Positions 1 through 6,850 of a stretch of 7,647 nt of DNA are shown piece by piece. The translations under genes were made by a program, and so were the position numbers. The stretch covers positions 4,978 to 12,624 of the forward strand of contig DIRK01000005.1 in the NCBI GenBank assembly GCA_002427535.1, read 5' to 3'. The notes under the pieces are model-generated. The model did no database searches. It saw only the letters and a program-made list of their open reading frames with translations, and was not told the DNA's origin. Every line of letters starts with the position of its first letter. Positions within the stretch are counted from its first letter, which is position 1. Source of the DNA: Mageeibacillus sp. UBA5438. GTDB lineage: Bacteria; Bacillota; Clostridia; Saccharofermentanales; DTU023.

Positions 1-13
1 TTTGTTTAATCAT
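1..13 (-). CDS. Start of a further operon gene (partial, first four codons)
   Basis: On the minus strand an ATG at 13-11 opens a frame reading Met-Ile-Lys-Gln before the window ends. It is preceded by an AAGGAG ribosome binding site (positions 24-19) with seven bases of spacing, and the site overlaps the TAA stop of the ABC ATPase gene. This arrangement is what a translationally linked next gene looks like. The product cannot be identified from four codons. By operon logic, a substrate-binding lipoprotein is a natural candidate because the permease and ATPase are present and no binding protein is seen elsewhere in the window; a molybdoenzyme or maturation gene is equally possible. The existence of a start is moderately sure; its identity is unknown. 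Confidence 0.5.
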
Positions 14-26
14 TTTTTTCTCCTTA
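14..26 (-). promoter_or_regulatory. Strong ribosome binding site overlapping an upstream stop codon
   Basis: Read on the minus strand, the sequence is TAAGGAGAAAAAA followed directly by ATG. The TAA stop of the ABC ATPase forms the first bases of the AAGGAG Shine-Dalgarno element, with seven A-rich bases to the start. It is the main evidence that the operon continues beyond the window edge. Confidence 0.6.
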
Positions 27-836
27 AACAGAGCTGTTTCTAATTTTTGGGAAATCCGGCATCACGGTCACTTCACCCGTGCGGGCGCTTTCTTCCAATC
101 GGATAGGAACACCGTACACATGTGAGAGAAGGGACTCAGATAAGACATCATAGGGGGCGCCAAAGGCGCGCGCCGTGTGGCCGCTTATCAAAAGCACGTC
201 GTCCGCGTACAAGAAGACATGCTGGGGGTTATGGGTCGAGAACAAGACAAGGTAACCGCGATCAGCCAAGGAGCGGATCTCTTCCAGCACGCGGATCTGG
301 TTGCCGTAGTCTAAGCTCGCGCAGGGTTCATCCATGATGAGGATGGGGGCGTCTTGCGCCACTGCTCTTGCGATCAGGACGAGCTGTTGCTCCCCTCCTG
401 ACAACTGGTCAAAGGGGCGGTCACGAAAGCGTTCAATTTGCAATAATCGCAAAGCCGCTTCAGTCTGCTCCTTTTCTTTTTTGCCGGGCTGAGCCAAAAG
501 GCCAAAGCTTGCGGTTGTCCCCATAAGGACAATATCAAAAACTGAAAACTGGAAAGACCCCGGCTGCACCTGCGGGATGTACGCCATCTCACGGGCGCGC
601 TCCCGAACCGAGAGATCCCCAATCGGCGTATCATTTACAAGGATCGTACCTTGTTGTAAAGGCAAAAGGCCCAACATCAACTTGAATAAGGTCGATTTGC
701 CGGCACCGTTAGCGCCCAACACTCCAATCGCGCGGCCGCCCGCCGATTGGAAGGACAGATGATTCAACACATCGTCTGTCCGGTAACGGAAGCTGAGATC
801 ACAAACCTCCAAACCTTTTGTCATCTTCTCACTCAT
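24..836 (-). CDS. ABC transporter ATP-binding protein, FecE/BtuD-like (iron complex / cobalamin / metal-oxyanion importer class)
   Basis: This is the cytoplasmic ATPase of a type II ABC importer, 270 residues, the usual length for FecE/FhuC/BtuD proteins. The ABC motifs are complete and in order: Walker A GANGAGKST (41-49), Q-loop glutamine in YIPQ (89), signature LSGGEQ (145-150), Walker B ILIMDEP (165-171), D-loop SLD (174-176) and the switch histidine in STHNPQH (202). The ATG overlaps the stop of the upstream permease gene as ATGA (836-833). That indicates translational coupling and a matched permease/ATPase pair; no good Shine-Dalgarno sits before this ATG, which fits coupling. A second Met at residue 5 is a possible alternative start. 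The motifs fix the family but not the substrate. The XdhC gene in the same operon makes molybdate or tungstate plausible, but siderophore, heme or cobalamin cannot be excluded. Confidence 0.93.
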   Translation of the reverse strand: MSEKMTKGLEVCDLSFRYRTDDVLNHLSFQSAGGRAIGVLGANGAGKSTLFKLMLGLLPLQQGTILVNDTPIGDLSVRERAREMAYIPQVQPGSFQFSVFDIVLMGTTASFGLLAQPGKKEKEQTEAALRLLQIERFRDRPFDQLSGGEQQLVLIARAVAQDAPILIMDEPCASLDYGNQIRVLEEIRSLADRGYLVLFSTHNPQHVFLYADDVLLISGHTARAFGAPYDVLSESLLSHVYGVPIRLEESARTGEVTVMPDFPKIRNSSV

Positions 837-2599
837 GCGATGGCATCCCTTCTACCCTGGCGCAGGATCAGGTAGATGAAAAAGGGCGCCCCGATAAAGG
901 CCGTCAGGATTCCCAAAGGAATCCCTGAGGTGGTCGCGCGGCGCGCGATGTCATCGACAAAAATCATGAAGGCCGAACCAATAAGCGCCGAAGCCGGGAG
1001 CGAGTAACGGTTATCGGCGCCTGTAATCATGCGCGCGATATGCGGGACCACAAGCCCCACCCAGCCGATCACGCCGCTCACGGACACGCAGGTCGCCGTG
1101 ATCAGGGTCGCCGCGATAATCAAGATGAGCTGCAAAAGTCGCGTGTGAATACCCATGGTCGCCGCCGCATCTTCACCCACCGTCAGCACATTCAACTGCC
1201 AGCGCAAAAGCAAGATAACGAAAAGCGCCACCAAAATGATCGGTCCGGCAAAGGCGAGTTGTTTCACCTGCGCGGAGTTCAAAGAGCCCATGAGCCAGTA
1301 CGTGATGGCCGGCAGTTGGTCCGTGGGATCCGCGACAAGCTTTATTAATGAAAGGCCGGCTGAAAAAAGCGAGCCGACCACAATCCCCGTCAAGATAAGG
1401 GCCAGCATTTTCTGCCCTCTGACAAAGGAAGTCAATACTAATACGAGCACAATCGAAAGCAATCCGAATAAGAACGAAAAGCTCGTGATACCCGAAGAGG
1501 GCAATCCCCACAAAATGGCCAAAGCCGCGCCAAAACCCGCTCCGGACGAAGCCCCCAAAACATCGGGGGAAGCCATGGGATTACGAAATACGCCCTGAAA
1601 GGTGTGGCCCGCTACGGAGAGCCCCGAGCCTACAAGAAGGCCGAGCACAATCCGGGGCAGCCGCACATTGATGAGGACCGAATGAATCTCAGTCGGAAAT
1701 TCTCGCGCTGAGCCAATAATTTTATGCCAGAAAAAGACGACAATCGTCTTCGGATCAATCCAATACCAACCGACCGCAAAAGAAAAGATGACAATCAGCA
1801 AAAGGGCGCCCAGCATGATCGCAAAGCGCGGCGCCATGGACTTTTTGAGTCGCGGTACGGCTTCTATTTCAAGGGGCTCCTCCTCGACGGCCTGCGGTTC
1901 AGCTGACTGTTGTCGCCAAAGGGCACGCTTCTTATCTGAGATGGTAAGCCCGCCGTTTACAAGCTCCACATTCACCAAAGAAGGATGTGAGGCGATCACC
2001 CGTCGGCGTTCTTTGATCTTGTTGATATCCGCTTCACTGACCTTGGCCCGCGAGATGGAACGTTCAAAGGACTTATCGTGCTTCCAAACGAGGATCGTCG
2101 GGCGTGTCGTGTCCTCTAAAAGAGCCAACACGCGCTCGTAAAAATCGTCGATGAGTAGTTCGTCCCCACCAAGTTCGTCCAGAATCATCAGGGAGCCGGG
2201 CCGATCCATGAACTCCATGGCCGTCTCATGGAAGCGGTCAAGGTTAAACCGGCGCCCATCCGGGTCCGCAACGAGAAAACATTGAGCCATGGGGAAAATA
2301 TCGCGTTCATCGTGGCGGATCGTCAAAAAGCCTGTGCCGCGTTGATTAGCCGCCGGCACATGGGCAAAACCCTGGCGCCTCTCGTCCGCGTCTATATGGC
2401 GAATCGTCATATAGCCCGTGGGCATGACGGCCATATGATCAATCAGGTGTTGGACAAAGGTCGATTTACCTGAGCCGATCGCGCCTGTAAGAAGCAGATT
2501 CGATTTTTTTTCGCCCTCGAGAATATCGCGGACAAAATTCAAAATCACTCTTTCCTCAGCAGGATAGGAAAAGGAGTTGTAATGTCCCTGTTCAGTCAT
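833..2599 (-). CDS. Fusion protein: N-terminal THEP1-like P-loop NTPase + C-terminal FecCD-family ABC transporter permease
   Basis: A 588-residue protein with two complete domains. Residues about 14-229 form a soluble P-loop domain: Walker A GAIGSGKST (39-47), a Walker B-like LMILDELGG (137-145) and a following segment LLEDTTRPTILVWKHD. Their order and spacing resemble THEP1-type nucleoside triphosphatases (DE-G motif after a hydrophobic strand, then a 'KP-hydrophobic' strand). This assignment is by eye. A short acidic, proline-containing linker follows (about 231-250). Residues about 256-586 form a hydrophobic FecCD/BtuC-type permease with family landmarks RLPRIVLGLLVGSGLSVAG (313-331), NPMASPDVLGASSGAGFGA (340-358), GWVGLVVPHIARMITGADNR (512-531) and IPLGILTAFIGAPFFIYL (560-577). 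An ordinary FecCD permease is about 330-350 residues, so the extra 250 are a true addition. An internal ATG at 1837-1835 begins the permease part but has no Shine-Dalgarno close by, so I read it as one polypeptide. BtuC-type permeases have a cytoplasmic N-terminus, so the NTPase should face the cytoplasm. The gene starts 17 bp after xdhC and overlaps the ATPase gene by 4 bp. The role of the NTPase domain is unknown. Confidence 0.85.
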   Translation of the reverse strand: MTEQGHYNSFSYPAEERVILNFVRDILEGEKKSNLLLTGAIGSGKSTFVQHLIDHMAVMPTGYMTIRHIDADERRQGFAHVPAANQRGTGFLTIRHDERDIFPMAQCFLVADPDGRRFNLDRFHETAMEFMDRPGSLMILDELGGDELLIDDFYERVLALLEDTTRPTILVWKHDKSFERSISRAKVSEADINKIKERRRVIASHPSLVNVELVNGGLTISDKKRALWRQQSAEPQAVEEEPLEIEAVPRLKKSMAPRFAIMLGALLLIVIFSFAVGWYWIDPKTIVVFFWHKIIGSAREFPTEIHSVLINVRLPRIVLGLLVGSGLSVAGHTFQGVFRNPMASPDVLGASSGAGFGAALAILWGLPSSGITSFSFLFGLLSIVLVLVLTSFVRGQKMLALILTGIVVGSLFSAGLSLIKLVADPTDQLPAITYWLMGSLNSAQVKQLAFAGPIILVALFVILLLRWQLNVLTVGEDAAATMGIHTRLLQLILIIAATLITATCVSVSGVIGWVGLVVPHIARMITGADNRYSLPASALIGSAFMIFVDDIARRATTSGIPLGILTAFIGAPFFIYLILRQGRRDAIA

Positions 2600-2616
2600 T
2601 CAAAGCGACCCTTACT

Positions 2617-3711
2617 TTAAAGCTTGCGCCTGGCTTCCAGTTTCCCCGCGCGGACCGCAATCATCTGCGCGGCAATACTGATCGCGATCTCCTCCGGTGT
2701 CTCCCCTCCGATATCAAGCCCGATAGGTGAAATCGCGCGCTCAAGATCTTCCTTCGTATGGCCGCGTTCCATCAATTTACCGTCAATGGTCTTCACTTTA
2801 TGGCGGCTGCCGATCACGCCGATGTAGCGTGCCGGCGTGCGAAGCGCCTGATCTTCTAAATCAAGGTCCATACTGTGGCCGCGAGACATAATGCAGATAT
2901 AGTCCTCCGGCCCGATGGAGACGGCGCGATCGATGTTTTTCATATCACACATTTTGACGTCATAGGCGCCGGGGAACAGCGCGGGATCGGTGAACTCTTC
3001 GCGGTCATCCAAGACGACCACCGCAAAGTGGGCGCCGGCCAAGACAGGTGTAAGCGCCTGCCCCACATGGCCTCCGCCAAAGATATACACCACACCGGGT
3101 ACGACAAGCTCCTCAGCAAAGAATTGGTGTCCCAAAGCTTCAAAAGCATCGCCGCGCTGACAGAGCAGTTCCGGATGCTCCGATAAATACGCTGTCACCG
3201 GATCACCTTCGGGATAACCTGTGAACAGCCAGCCCTTCTGTGTAAAGTCAGGTTTCGCCGGATTGGCTCCTTCAGGCGCTGTAAATAGTGCCAGCCCCAG
3301 CTGGTCCGACTCACTGATATCCGTGATGAGCCAGCTCGGTTGGCGTCGGGCGATCGCTTCACGCGCCTTTCGGACGGTGTCCAAAAGGACCTCATCGTCG
3401 CCTGCCAAATAAAGATAATGGACGGTGGCATTGCCCCCGCAGATCATCCCGATATCTTCAATCTGGTTTTTTGTCAAAATAAAATGGTGGATGTTCGATT
3501 GTTTTTTGGCGATGGCCTCTTGCGCAATTTTTAGTGAGTGCAGTTCGACCGCGCCACCTCCGACCGTGCCGGCAAGCCGTCCCGAACGCCCCACAAGCAT
3601 ACGAGCGCCCTCGCCGCGGGGAGTGGCCCCTGAACTTGCAGTCACCGTCGCAAGGACCGTGTCTTCGCCATTTTTAAGAGCCTCTTCGAGCGCTTTTAAT
3701 ACAGGATCCAT
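2617..3711 (-). CDS. xdhC: XdhC/CoxI-family molybdenum-enzyme maturation protein
   Basis: 364 residues with the two-domain XdhC layout. The N-terminal XdhC_CoxI part has SSGATPRGEGARMLV (26-40), the glycine-rich AGTVGGGAVE (47-56) and the conserved GMICGG (88-93), whose Cys-91 is the characteristic cysteine. A variable middle section (about 105-203) precedes a C-terminal Rossmann-type domain with GGGHVG (212-217), IGVIGSRHK (297-305) and SPIGLDIGGETPEEIAISIA (328-347). Family members bind molybdenum cofactor and help its sulfuration and insertion into xanthine-dehydrogenase-type hydroxylases; that role is family knowledge. The hydroxylase itself is not in the window. The gene follows a well-formed promoter and is the first gene of the operon with the fusion permease and ABC ATPase, which points to a link between metal supply and enzyme maturation. 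The ATG at 3711 has only a weak Shine-Dalgarno (GGAA region); no better start is seen. Confidence 0.9.
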   Translation of the reverse strand: MDPVLKALEEALKNGEDTVLATVTASSGATPRGEGARMLVGRSGRLAGTVGGGAVELHSLKIAQEAIAKKQSNIHHFILTKNQIEDIGMICGGNATVHYLYLAGDDEVLLDTVRKAREAIARRQPSWLITDISESDQLGLALFTAPEGANPAKPDFTQKGWLFTGYPEGDPVTAYLSEHPELLCQRGDAFEALGHQFFAEELVVPGVVYIFGGGHVGQALTPVLAGAHFAVVVLDDREEFTDPALFPGAYDVKMCDMKNIDRAVSIGPEDYICIMSRGHSMDLDLEDQALRTPARYIGVIGSRHKVKTIDGKLMERGHTKEDLERAISPIGLDIGGETPEEIAISIAAQMIAVRAGKLEARRKL

Positions 3712-3750
3712 AATCGTTCCACACTTTCATCTGAAATTTCGTATGGATCA

Positions 3751-3778
3751 ATTATAACCGATTTATATTCAAATACAA
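3751..3778 (-). promoter_or_regulatory. Candidate sigma-70/A promoter for the xdhC-transporter operon, with an overlapping inverted repeat
   Basis: On the minus strand a perfect TATAAT (-10, positions 3756-3751) lies 16 bp after TTGTAT (-35, 3778-3773; only the TTG matches consensus). Transcription would begin near 3744, giving a leader of about 33 nt before the xdhC ATG. A 5-bp inverted repeat TATAA-5-TTATA (3753-3767) covers part of the -10 and the spacer and could be an operator. A self-complementary GAAATTTC (3733-3740) sits in the leader. The region is AT-rich, so short palindromes are expected by chance; the promoter call is firmer than the operator call. Confidence 0.55.
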
Positions 3779-3783
3779 GACGC

Positions 3784-4740
3784 TTACAGCGAGGACTCCC
3801 GATAGAGTTTTGCGGCGCCGATAATGCCGGCGTCATTTCTTAAAGAGGCGACACGGATAGACGGGACAGGAAGGATATCGCCGGAGAAGATATCACGGCG
3901 GACCGCTTTTTCCAGAGGTTCGATCAATAAATCAGAAGCATTGCTCAAGCCTCCGCCTAAAAGGATAATATGCGGGCGGTAAAGGGCAACGAGAGTTTTG
4001 ATCCCGGCGGCGAGGTAGCCGATATAGCGGGCGTGGATTTTCTCTGCGATCGGATCTTTTGCCCGCACGGCCTCAAAGATCCGGATGGCATTTAAAGGAT
4101 AGGGCGATTGTAAGAAAACAGAATCACCCTCAGAAGCCAATACTTCCTCTGTCAGACGGATCAGCCCCTGGATGGAAGCGTAGGTCTCAAGGCAGCTCCA
4201 TTGGCCGCAAGCGCATTTGACCGCCCGATCCGTCTCGACCACAATATGACCCGGCTCAATGCCGAGGCCGTCGCCTCCTCTAAAAATTTTGCCGTCGACT
4301 ACCAATCCCCCGCCGACACCGGTACCAAGCGTGAGCAACAGCGCACTAGCATAGTTCTTTGCCTCACCCGCCAGATACTCTCCTAAAACCGCGCAGTCCG
4401 CGTCATTGCCGACGTACACATTAAGATTTGGGAAATACTCATGGAAGAGCTCTGGAAAATTGACATGGGAAAGCTTCAAGTTCGTCGCAAAAAGGAGCTC
4501 ACCGCTTTTCGTATCGACGATCCCCGGAAGGCCGATCCCGATGGAGGAGAGATCTTTGGACGTCAACTTATTTTCATTAAGGAGCGAACGGATCAGAGAA
4601 ACAATAGTTTTTGTGATTGAACGGGCGGAGCGGGGCGCCATTGTTTTCACATCCTTTCGGGAGACAATGTCACACGCATCACTGACGAGTCCAACCGCGA
4701 TATTCGTTCCGCCAAGATCAATGCCAATCGACCCACCCAC
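3784..4740 (-). CDS. ROK-family sugar kinase (glucokinase-like)
   Basis: Sugar kinase of the ROK family, which phosphorylates glucose, N-acetylated amino sugars or related hexoses with ATP. I chose the GTG at 4740, giving 318 residues that begin MGGSIGIDLGGTN. It has a clean AAGGAG nine bases upstream, while the longer frame would open with TTG at 4761 and no Shine-Dalgarno. Seen in the 318-residue numbering: phosphate-binding GIDLGGT (6-12), GIGLPG (68-73), catalytic aspartate in GNDADCAVLGE (Asp-113), LTLGTGVGGG (136-145), EPGHIVV with the zinc-ligand histidine (165) and the zinc cysteines in CACGQWSCLE (176, 178, 183). No N-terminal helix-turn-helix is present, so it is a kinase rather than a ROK repressor. 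The motif usually reads GCLE; here it is SCLE, a minor change. Substrate is not determinable; glucokinase is the default for this group. It has no evident functional tie to its neighbours. Confidence 0.88.
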   Translation of the reverse strand: MGGSIGIDLGGTNIAVGLVSDACDIVSRKDVKTMAPRSARSITKTIVSLIRSLLNENKLTSKDLSSIGIGLPGIVDTKSGELLFATNLKLSHVNFPELFHEYFPNLNVYVGNDADCAVLGEYLAGEAKNYASALLLTLGTGVGGGLVVDGKIFRGGDGLGIEPGHIVVETDRAVKCACGQWSCLETYASIQGLIRLTEEVLASEGDSVFLQSPYPLNAIRIFEAVRAKDPIAEKIHARYIGYLAAGIKTLVALYRPHIILLGGGLSNASDLLIEPLEKAVRRDIFSGDILPVPSIRVASLRNDAGIIGAAKLYRESSL

Positions 4741-4749
4741 CGCAAGGCA

Positions 4750-4755
4750 CTCCTT
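4750..4755 (-). promoter_or_regulatory. Ribosome binding site fixing the GTG start of the ROK kinase
   Basis: AAGGAG on the minus strand ends nine bases before the GTG at 4740-4738. The same bases would be codons 3-4 of the longer TTG-started frame, so this element argues against the TTG start at 4761. Confidence 0.6.
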
Positions 4756-4766
4756 CCTCAAGGATT

Positions 4767-4795
4767 TTCTTAATCGTAGTATACTGGATTAGAAG
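4767..4795. promoter_or_regulatory. Divergent promoter/operator candidate between the ROK kinase and hutU
   Basis: The octamer AGTATACT (4778-4785) is its own reverse complement, so it offers a TATACT -10 hexamer on both strands (4780-4785 on plus, 4783-4778 on minus). It is flanked by an imperfect dyad, TTCTTAATC (4767-4775) and GATTAGAAG (4787-4795), which differ by one extra T. On the plus strand transcription would begin near 4792, about 27 nt before the hutU ATG, with a GAGAGG ribosome binding site at 4805-4810. No convincing -35 element is visible in either direction, which would fit dependence on an activator, or the call may be wrong. Confidence 0.35.
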
Positions 4796-4818
4796 CCAAC
4801 AGATGAGAGGTAAAGCAT

Positions 4819-6831
4819 ATGAACACGATAAATACTAAAGTTTTCCTCGTTCCCGACGGTCAACCCCTTCCCCCTGACCCCGTCTTTTTGCCCGGAATTC
4901 GCAGGGCTCCTCGAAGGGAAGGACATCTTTCTCAAAAAGAAAAGGCAATGGCCTTAAAAAATGCGTTGCGCTACATCCCCGAACGTTTCCATGAACAGAT
5001 GGCGAAAGAGTTCTTAATTGAACTGGAAGAACACGGTAAAATATACGGCTATCGATTCCGCCCAGAGGGGCGAATCTACGGCAAGCCTATCGACGCGTAT
5101 AAGGGGCAATGTGTCGAGGGCAAAGCCTTTCAGGTCATGATCGACAATAACCTCGATTTCGAAGTCGCGCTCTACCCCTATGAACTCATCACATACGGAG
5201 AGACGGGCGCCGTCTGCCAAAATTGGATGCAGTACTGCCTCATCAAGCAATACCTTGAACGATTGACCAACGAGCAGACGCTCGTGTTGTTTTCCGGTCA
5301 TCCCGTCGGCCTGTTCCACAGCCCGAAGACTGCCCCGCGCGTCATTCTCACCAACGGTCTTCTGATCGGCCAGTACGACAACTTAGACGATTACAACCGC
5401 GCCTCCGCCATGGGCGTGTCGAGCTACGGCCAGATGACCGCGGGCGGATTCATGTACATCGGGCCGCAGGGCATCGTCCACGGCACCTACAACACGCTTT
5501 TGAACGCCGGGCGAAACAAACTCGGTATCCCGCAAGATCAGGATCTTGCCGGCCATCTTTTTGTCAGCTCAGGCCTCGGTGGAATGTCAGGCGCCCAGGG
5601 TAAGGCTTGCAACATCGCGGGCGGTGTCTCGATCATCGCGGAAGTGGACCGCTCACGCATCCACACACGCCATGAGCAGGGCTGGGTCGATGCGGTCAGC
5701 GATTCACTCGAAGAAGTGTACCGCCTCGCCCAGGAGGCCATGAACACGAAAATGCCGCTCGCCATCGCTTACCACGGCAATATTGTCGATCTTTTGGAGT
5801 ACGCGATCGAGCACGCGATCCCTATTGACCTTTTATCAGACCAGACTTCCTGCCATGAGCCCTATACGGGCGGTTACTGCCCCCAGGGCCTCACATTTGA
5901 CGAGCGTACCAAGATGCTTGCGAAGGATCCGGAACAATTCAAAAAAGAGGTCAACCGTTCACTTGCCTCACATTTTGAGGCGATCAAAAAACTGAGCGAG
6001 AAAGGCACTTATTTCTTTGACTACGGCAACTCTTTTATGAAAGCTATTTTCGATTCAGGGGTGAAAGAGATCTCAAAGAATAAAGAAAATGATCGCGACG
6101 GATTCATCTGGCCCTCCTATGTGGAAGACATCATGGGGCCCTTGCTTTTCGATTACGGCTACGGACCTTTCCGCTGGGTGTGCCTCTCCGGCAAGGATGA
6201 GGATTTGCAATTGACGGACGAGGCCGCCATGTCCTGCATTGACCCCGAAAGACGCTACCAGGACCGCGATAACTACAACTGGATCCGGGACGCCAAAAAG
6301 AACAAACTCGTCGTCGGCACCAAGGCGCGTATTCTGTACAGCGACGCCGTCGGACGCATGAACATCGCCTTGAAAATAAATCAGCTGGTCCGGGAGAAGA
6401 AAATCGGCCCTGTCATGATCGGCCGCGATCACCACGACACGGGCGGCACGGATTCACCCTTCCGCGAGACCTCCAACATCTATGACGGCAGCAATGTCAC
6501 CGCCGATATGGCCACCTCCGTGTTTGCGGGGAACGCCGCGCGCGGTATGAGCCTGTGCGCGCTCCACAACGGCGGCGGCACCGGTATCGGAAAAGCCATC
6601 AACGGCGGATTTGGCTGCGTCCTTGACGGCTCCGAACGCATCGATGAAGTGTTAAGAAACGCGGTCCTGTGGGATGTCATGGCCGGCGTGGCACGCCGCG
6701 CTTGGGCGAGAAATGAACACGCGATCGAAACCGTGAAAGAATACAACGCACACATGGCGGGCCGGGATCTTCTAACCCTGCCCTACATCGCGGACGATCA
6801 CTTGATTGAAAAAACTATGCAAACATTGTAA
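4819..6831 (+). CDS. hutU: Urocanate hydratase (urocanase), long class
   Basis: Catalyses the second step of histidine degradation: urocanate plus water to 4-imidazolone-5-propanoate, using tightly bound NAD+ as electrophile, in the cytoplasm. The 670 residues match the longer class (as in mammalian UROC1, about 676) rather than the about 555-residue Pseudomonas/Bacillus class. Landmarks: YGQMTAGGFMYIGPQG (203-218), SGLGGMSGAQ (251-260), GPFRWVCLSG (449-458), ARILYSD (503-509), GRDHHDTGGTDSPFRETS (535-552) and LHNGGGTGIG (582-591). The short class carries its well-known active-site cysteine in an ARICW motif; here that position is leucine (506), as I recall is normal for the long class. The ATG has GAGAGG eight bases upstream. 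It is followed 19 bp later by the glutamate formimidoyltransferase gene, so the two form a hut-type operon. Reading frame intact, no sign of decay. Confidence 0.96.
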   Translation: MNTINTKVFLVPDGQPLPPDPVFLPGIRRAPRREGHLSQKEKAMALKNALRYIPERFHEQMAKEFLIELEEHGKIYGYRFRPEGRIYGKPIDAYKGQCVEGKAFQVMIDNNLDFEVALYPYELITYGETGAVCQNWMQYCLIKQYLERLTNEQTLVLFSGHPVGLFHSPKTAPRVILTNGLLIGQYDNLDDYNRASAMGVSSYGQMTAGGFMYIGPQGIVHGTYNTLLNAGRNKLGIPQDQDLAGHLFVSSGLGGMSGAQGKACNIAGGVSIIAEVDRSRIHTRHEQGWVDAVSDSLEEVYRLAQEAMNTKMPLAIAYHGNIVDLLEYAIEHAIPIDLLSDQTSCHEPYTGGYCPQGLTFDERTKMLAKDPEQFKKEVNRSLASHFEAIKKLSEKGTYFFDYGNSFMKAIFDSGVKEISKNKENDRDGFIWPSYVEDIMGPLLFDYGYGPFRWVCLSGKDEDLQLTDEAAMSCIDPERRYQDRDNYNWIRDAKKNKLVVGTKARILYSDAVGRMNIALKINQLVREKKIGPVMIGRDHHDTGGTDSPFRETSNIYDGSNVTADMATSVFAGNAARGMSLCALHNGGGTGIGKAINGGFGCVLDGSERIDEVLRNAVLWDVMAGVARRAWARNEHAIETVKEYNAHMAGRDLLTLPYIADDHLIEKTMQTL

Positions 6832-6850
6832 ATAAAGGAAGGAACAAAGG

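Noticed and set aside
1155..1598. 147-codon plus-strand open frame opposite the permease
   Set aside because: It is antisense to the conserved FecCD permease, has low-complexity composition rich in Pro, Lys and Thr with no recognisable motif, and no ribosome binding site or operon context. It is a by-product of codon use on the other strand.
1835..1837. Separate start for a stand-alone permease inside the fusion gene (ATG, residue 255)
   Set aside because: There is no Shine-Dalgarno within the usual distance. The nearest purine-rich GAGGAGGAG is more than 35 bases upstream and simply encodes the acidic linker. The frame is continuous, so a single fusion protein is preferred.
1788..2141. 117-codon plus-strand open frame opposite the NTPase domain and linker
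   Set aside because: It is antisense to the region encoding the NTPase domain and linker and has an implausible Arg/Ser-rich composition. The minus-strand frame has clear motifs.
2497..2560. MobB (molybdopterin-guanine dinucleotide biosynthesis) identity for the NTPase domain
   Set aside because: The Walker A region is similar to MobB and the context is tempting. However, the later DELGG Walker B, the following LLEDTTRPTILV strand and the domain length fit THEP1-type NTPases better, and the MobB motifs after the P-loop are not seen.
3712..3783. Rho-independent terminator after the ROK kinase gene
   Set aside because: No GC-rich hairpin followed by a T-run is present. The short palindromes are AT-rich and lie within the promoter of the next operon.
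3784..4740. ROK-family transcriptional repressor (NagC/XylR type)
   Set aside because: The protein starts directly with the kinase phosphate-binding motif and lacks an N-terminal DNA-binding domain; the catalytic aspartate and zinc ligands are intact.
6073..6435. 120-codon minus-strand open frame within hutU
   Set aside because: It is fully antisense to conserved urocanase sequence and has no start signals or family resemblance.
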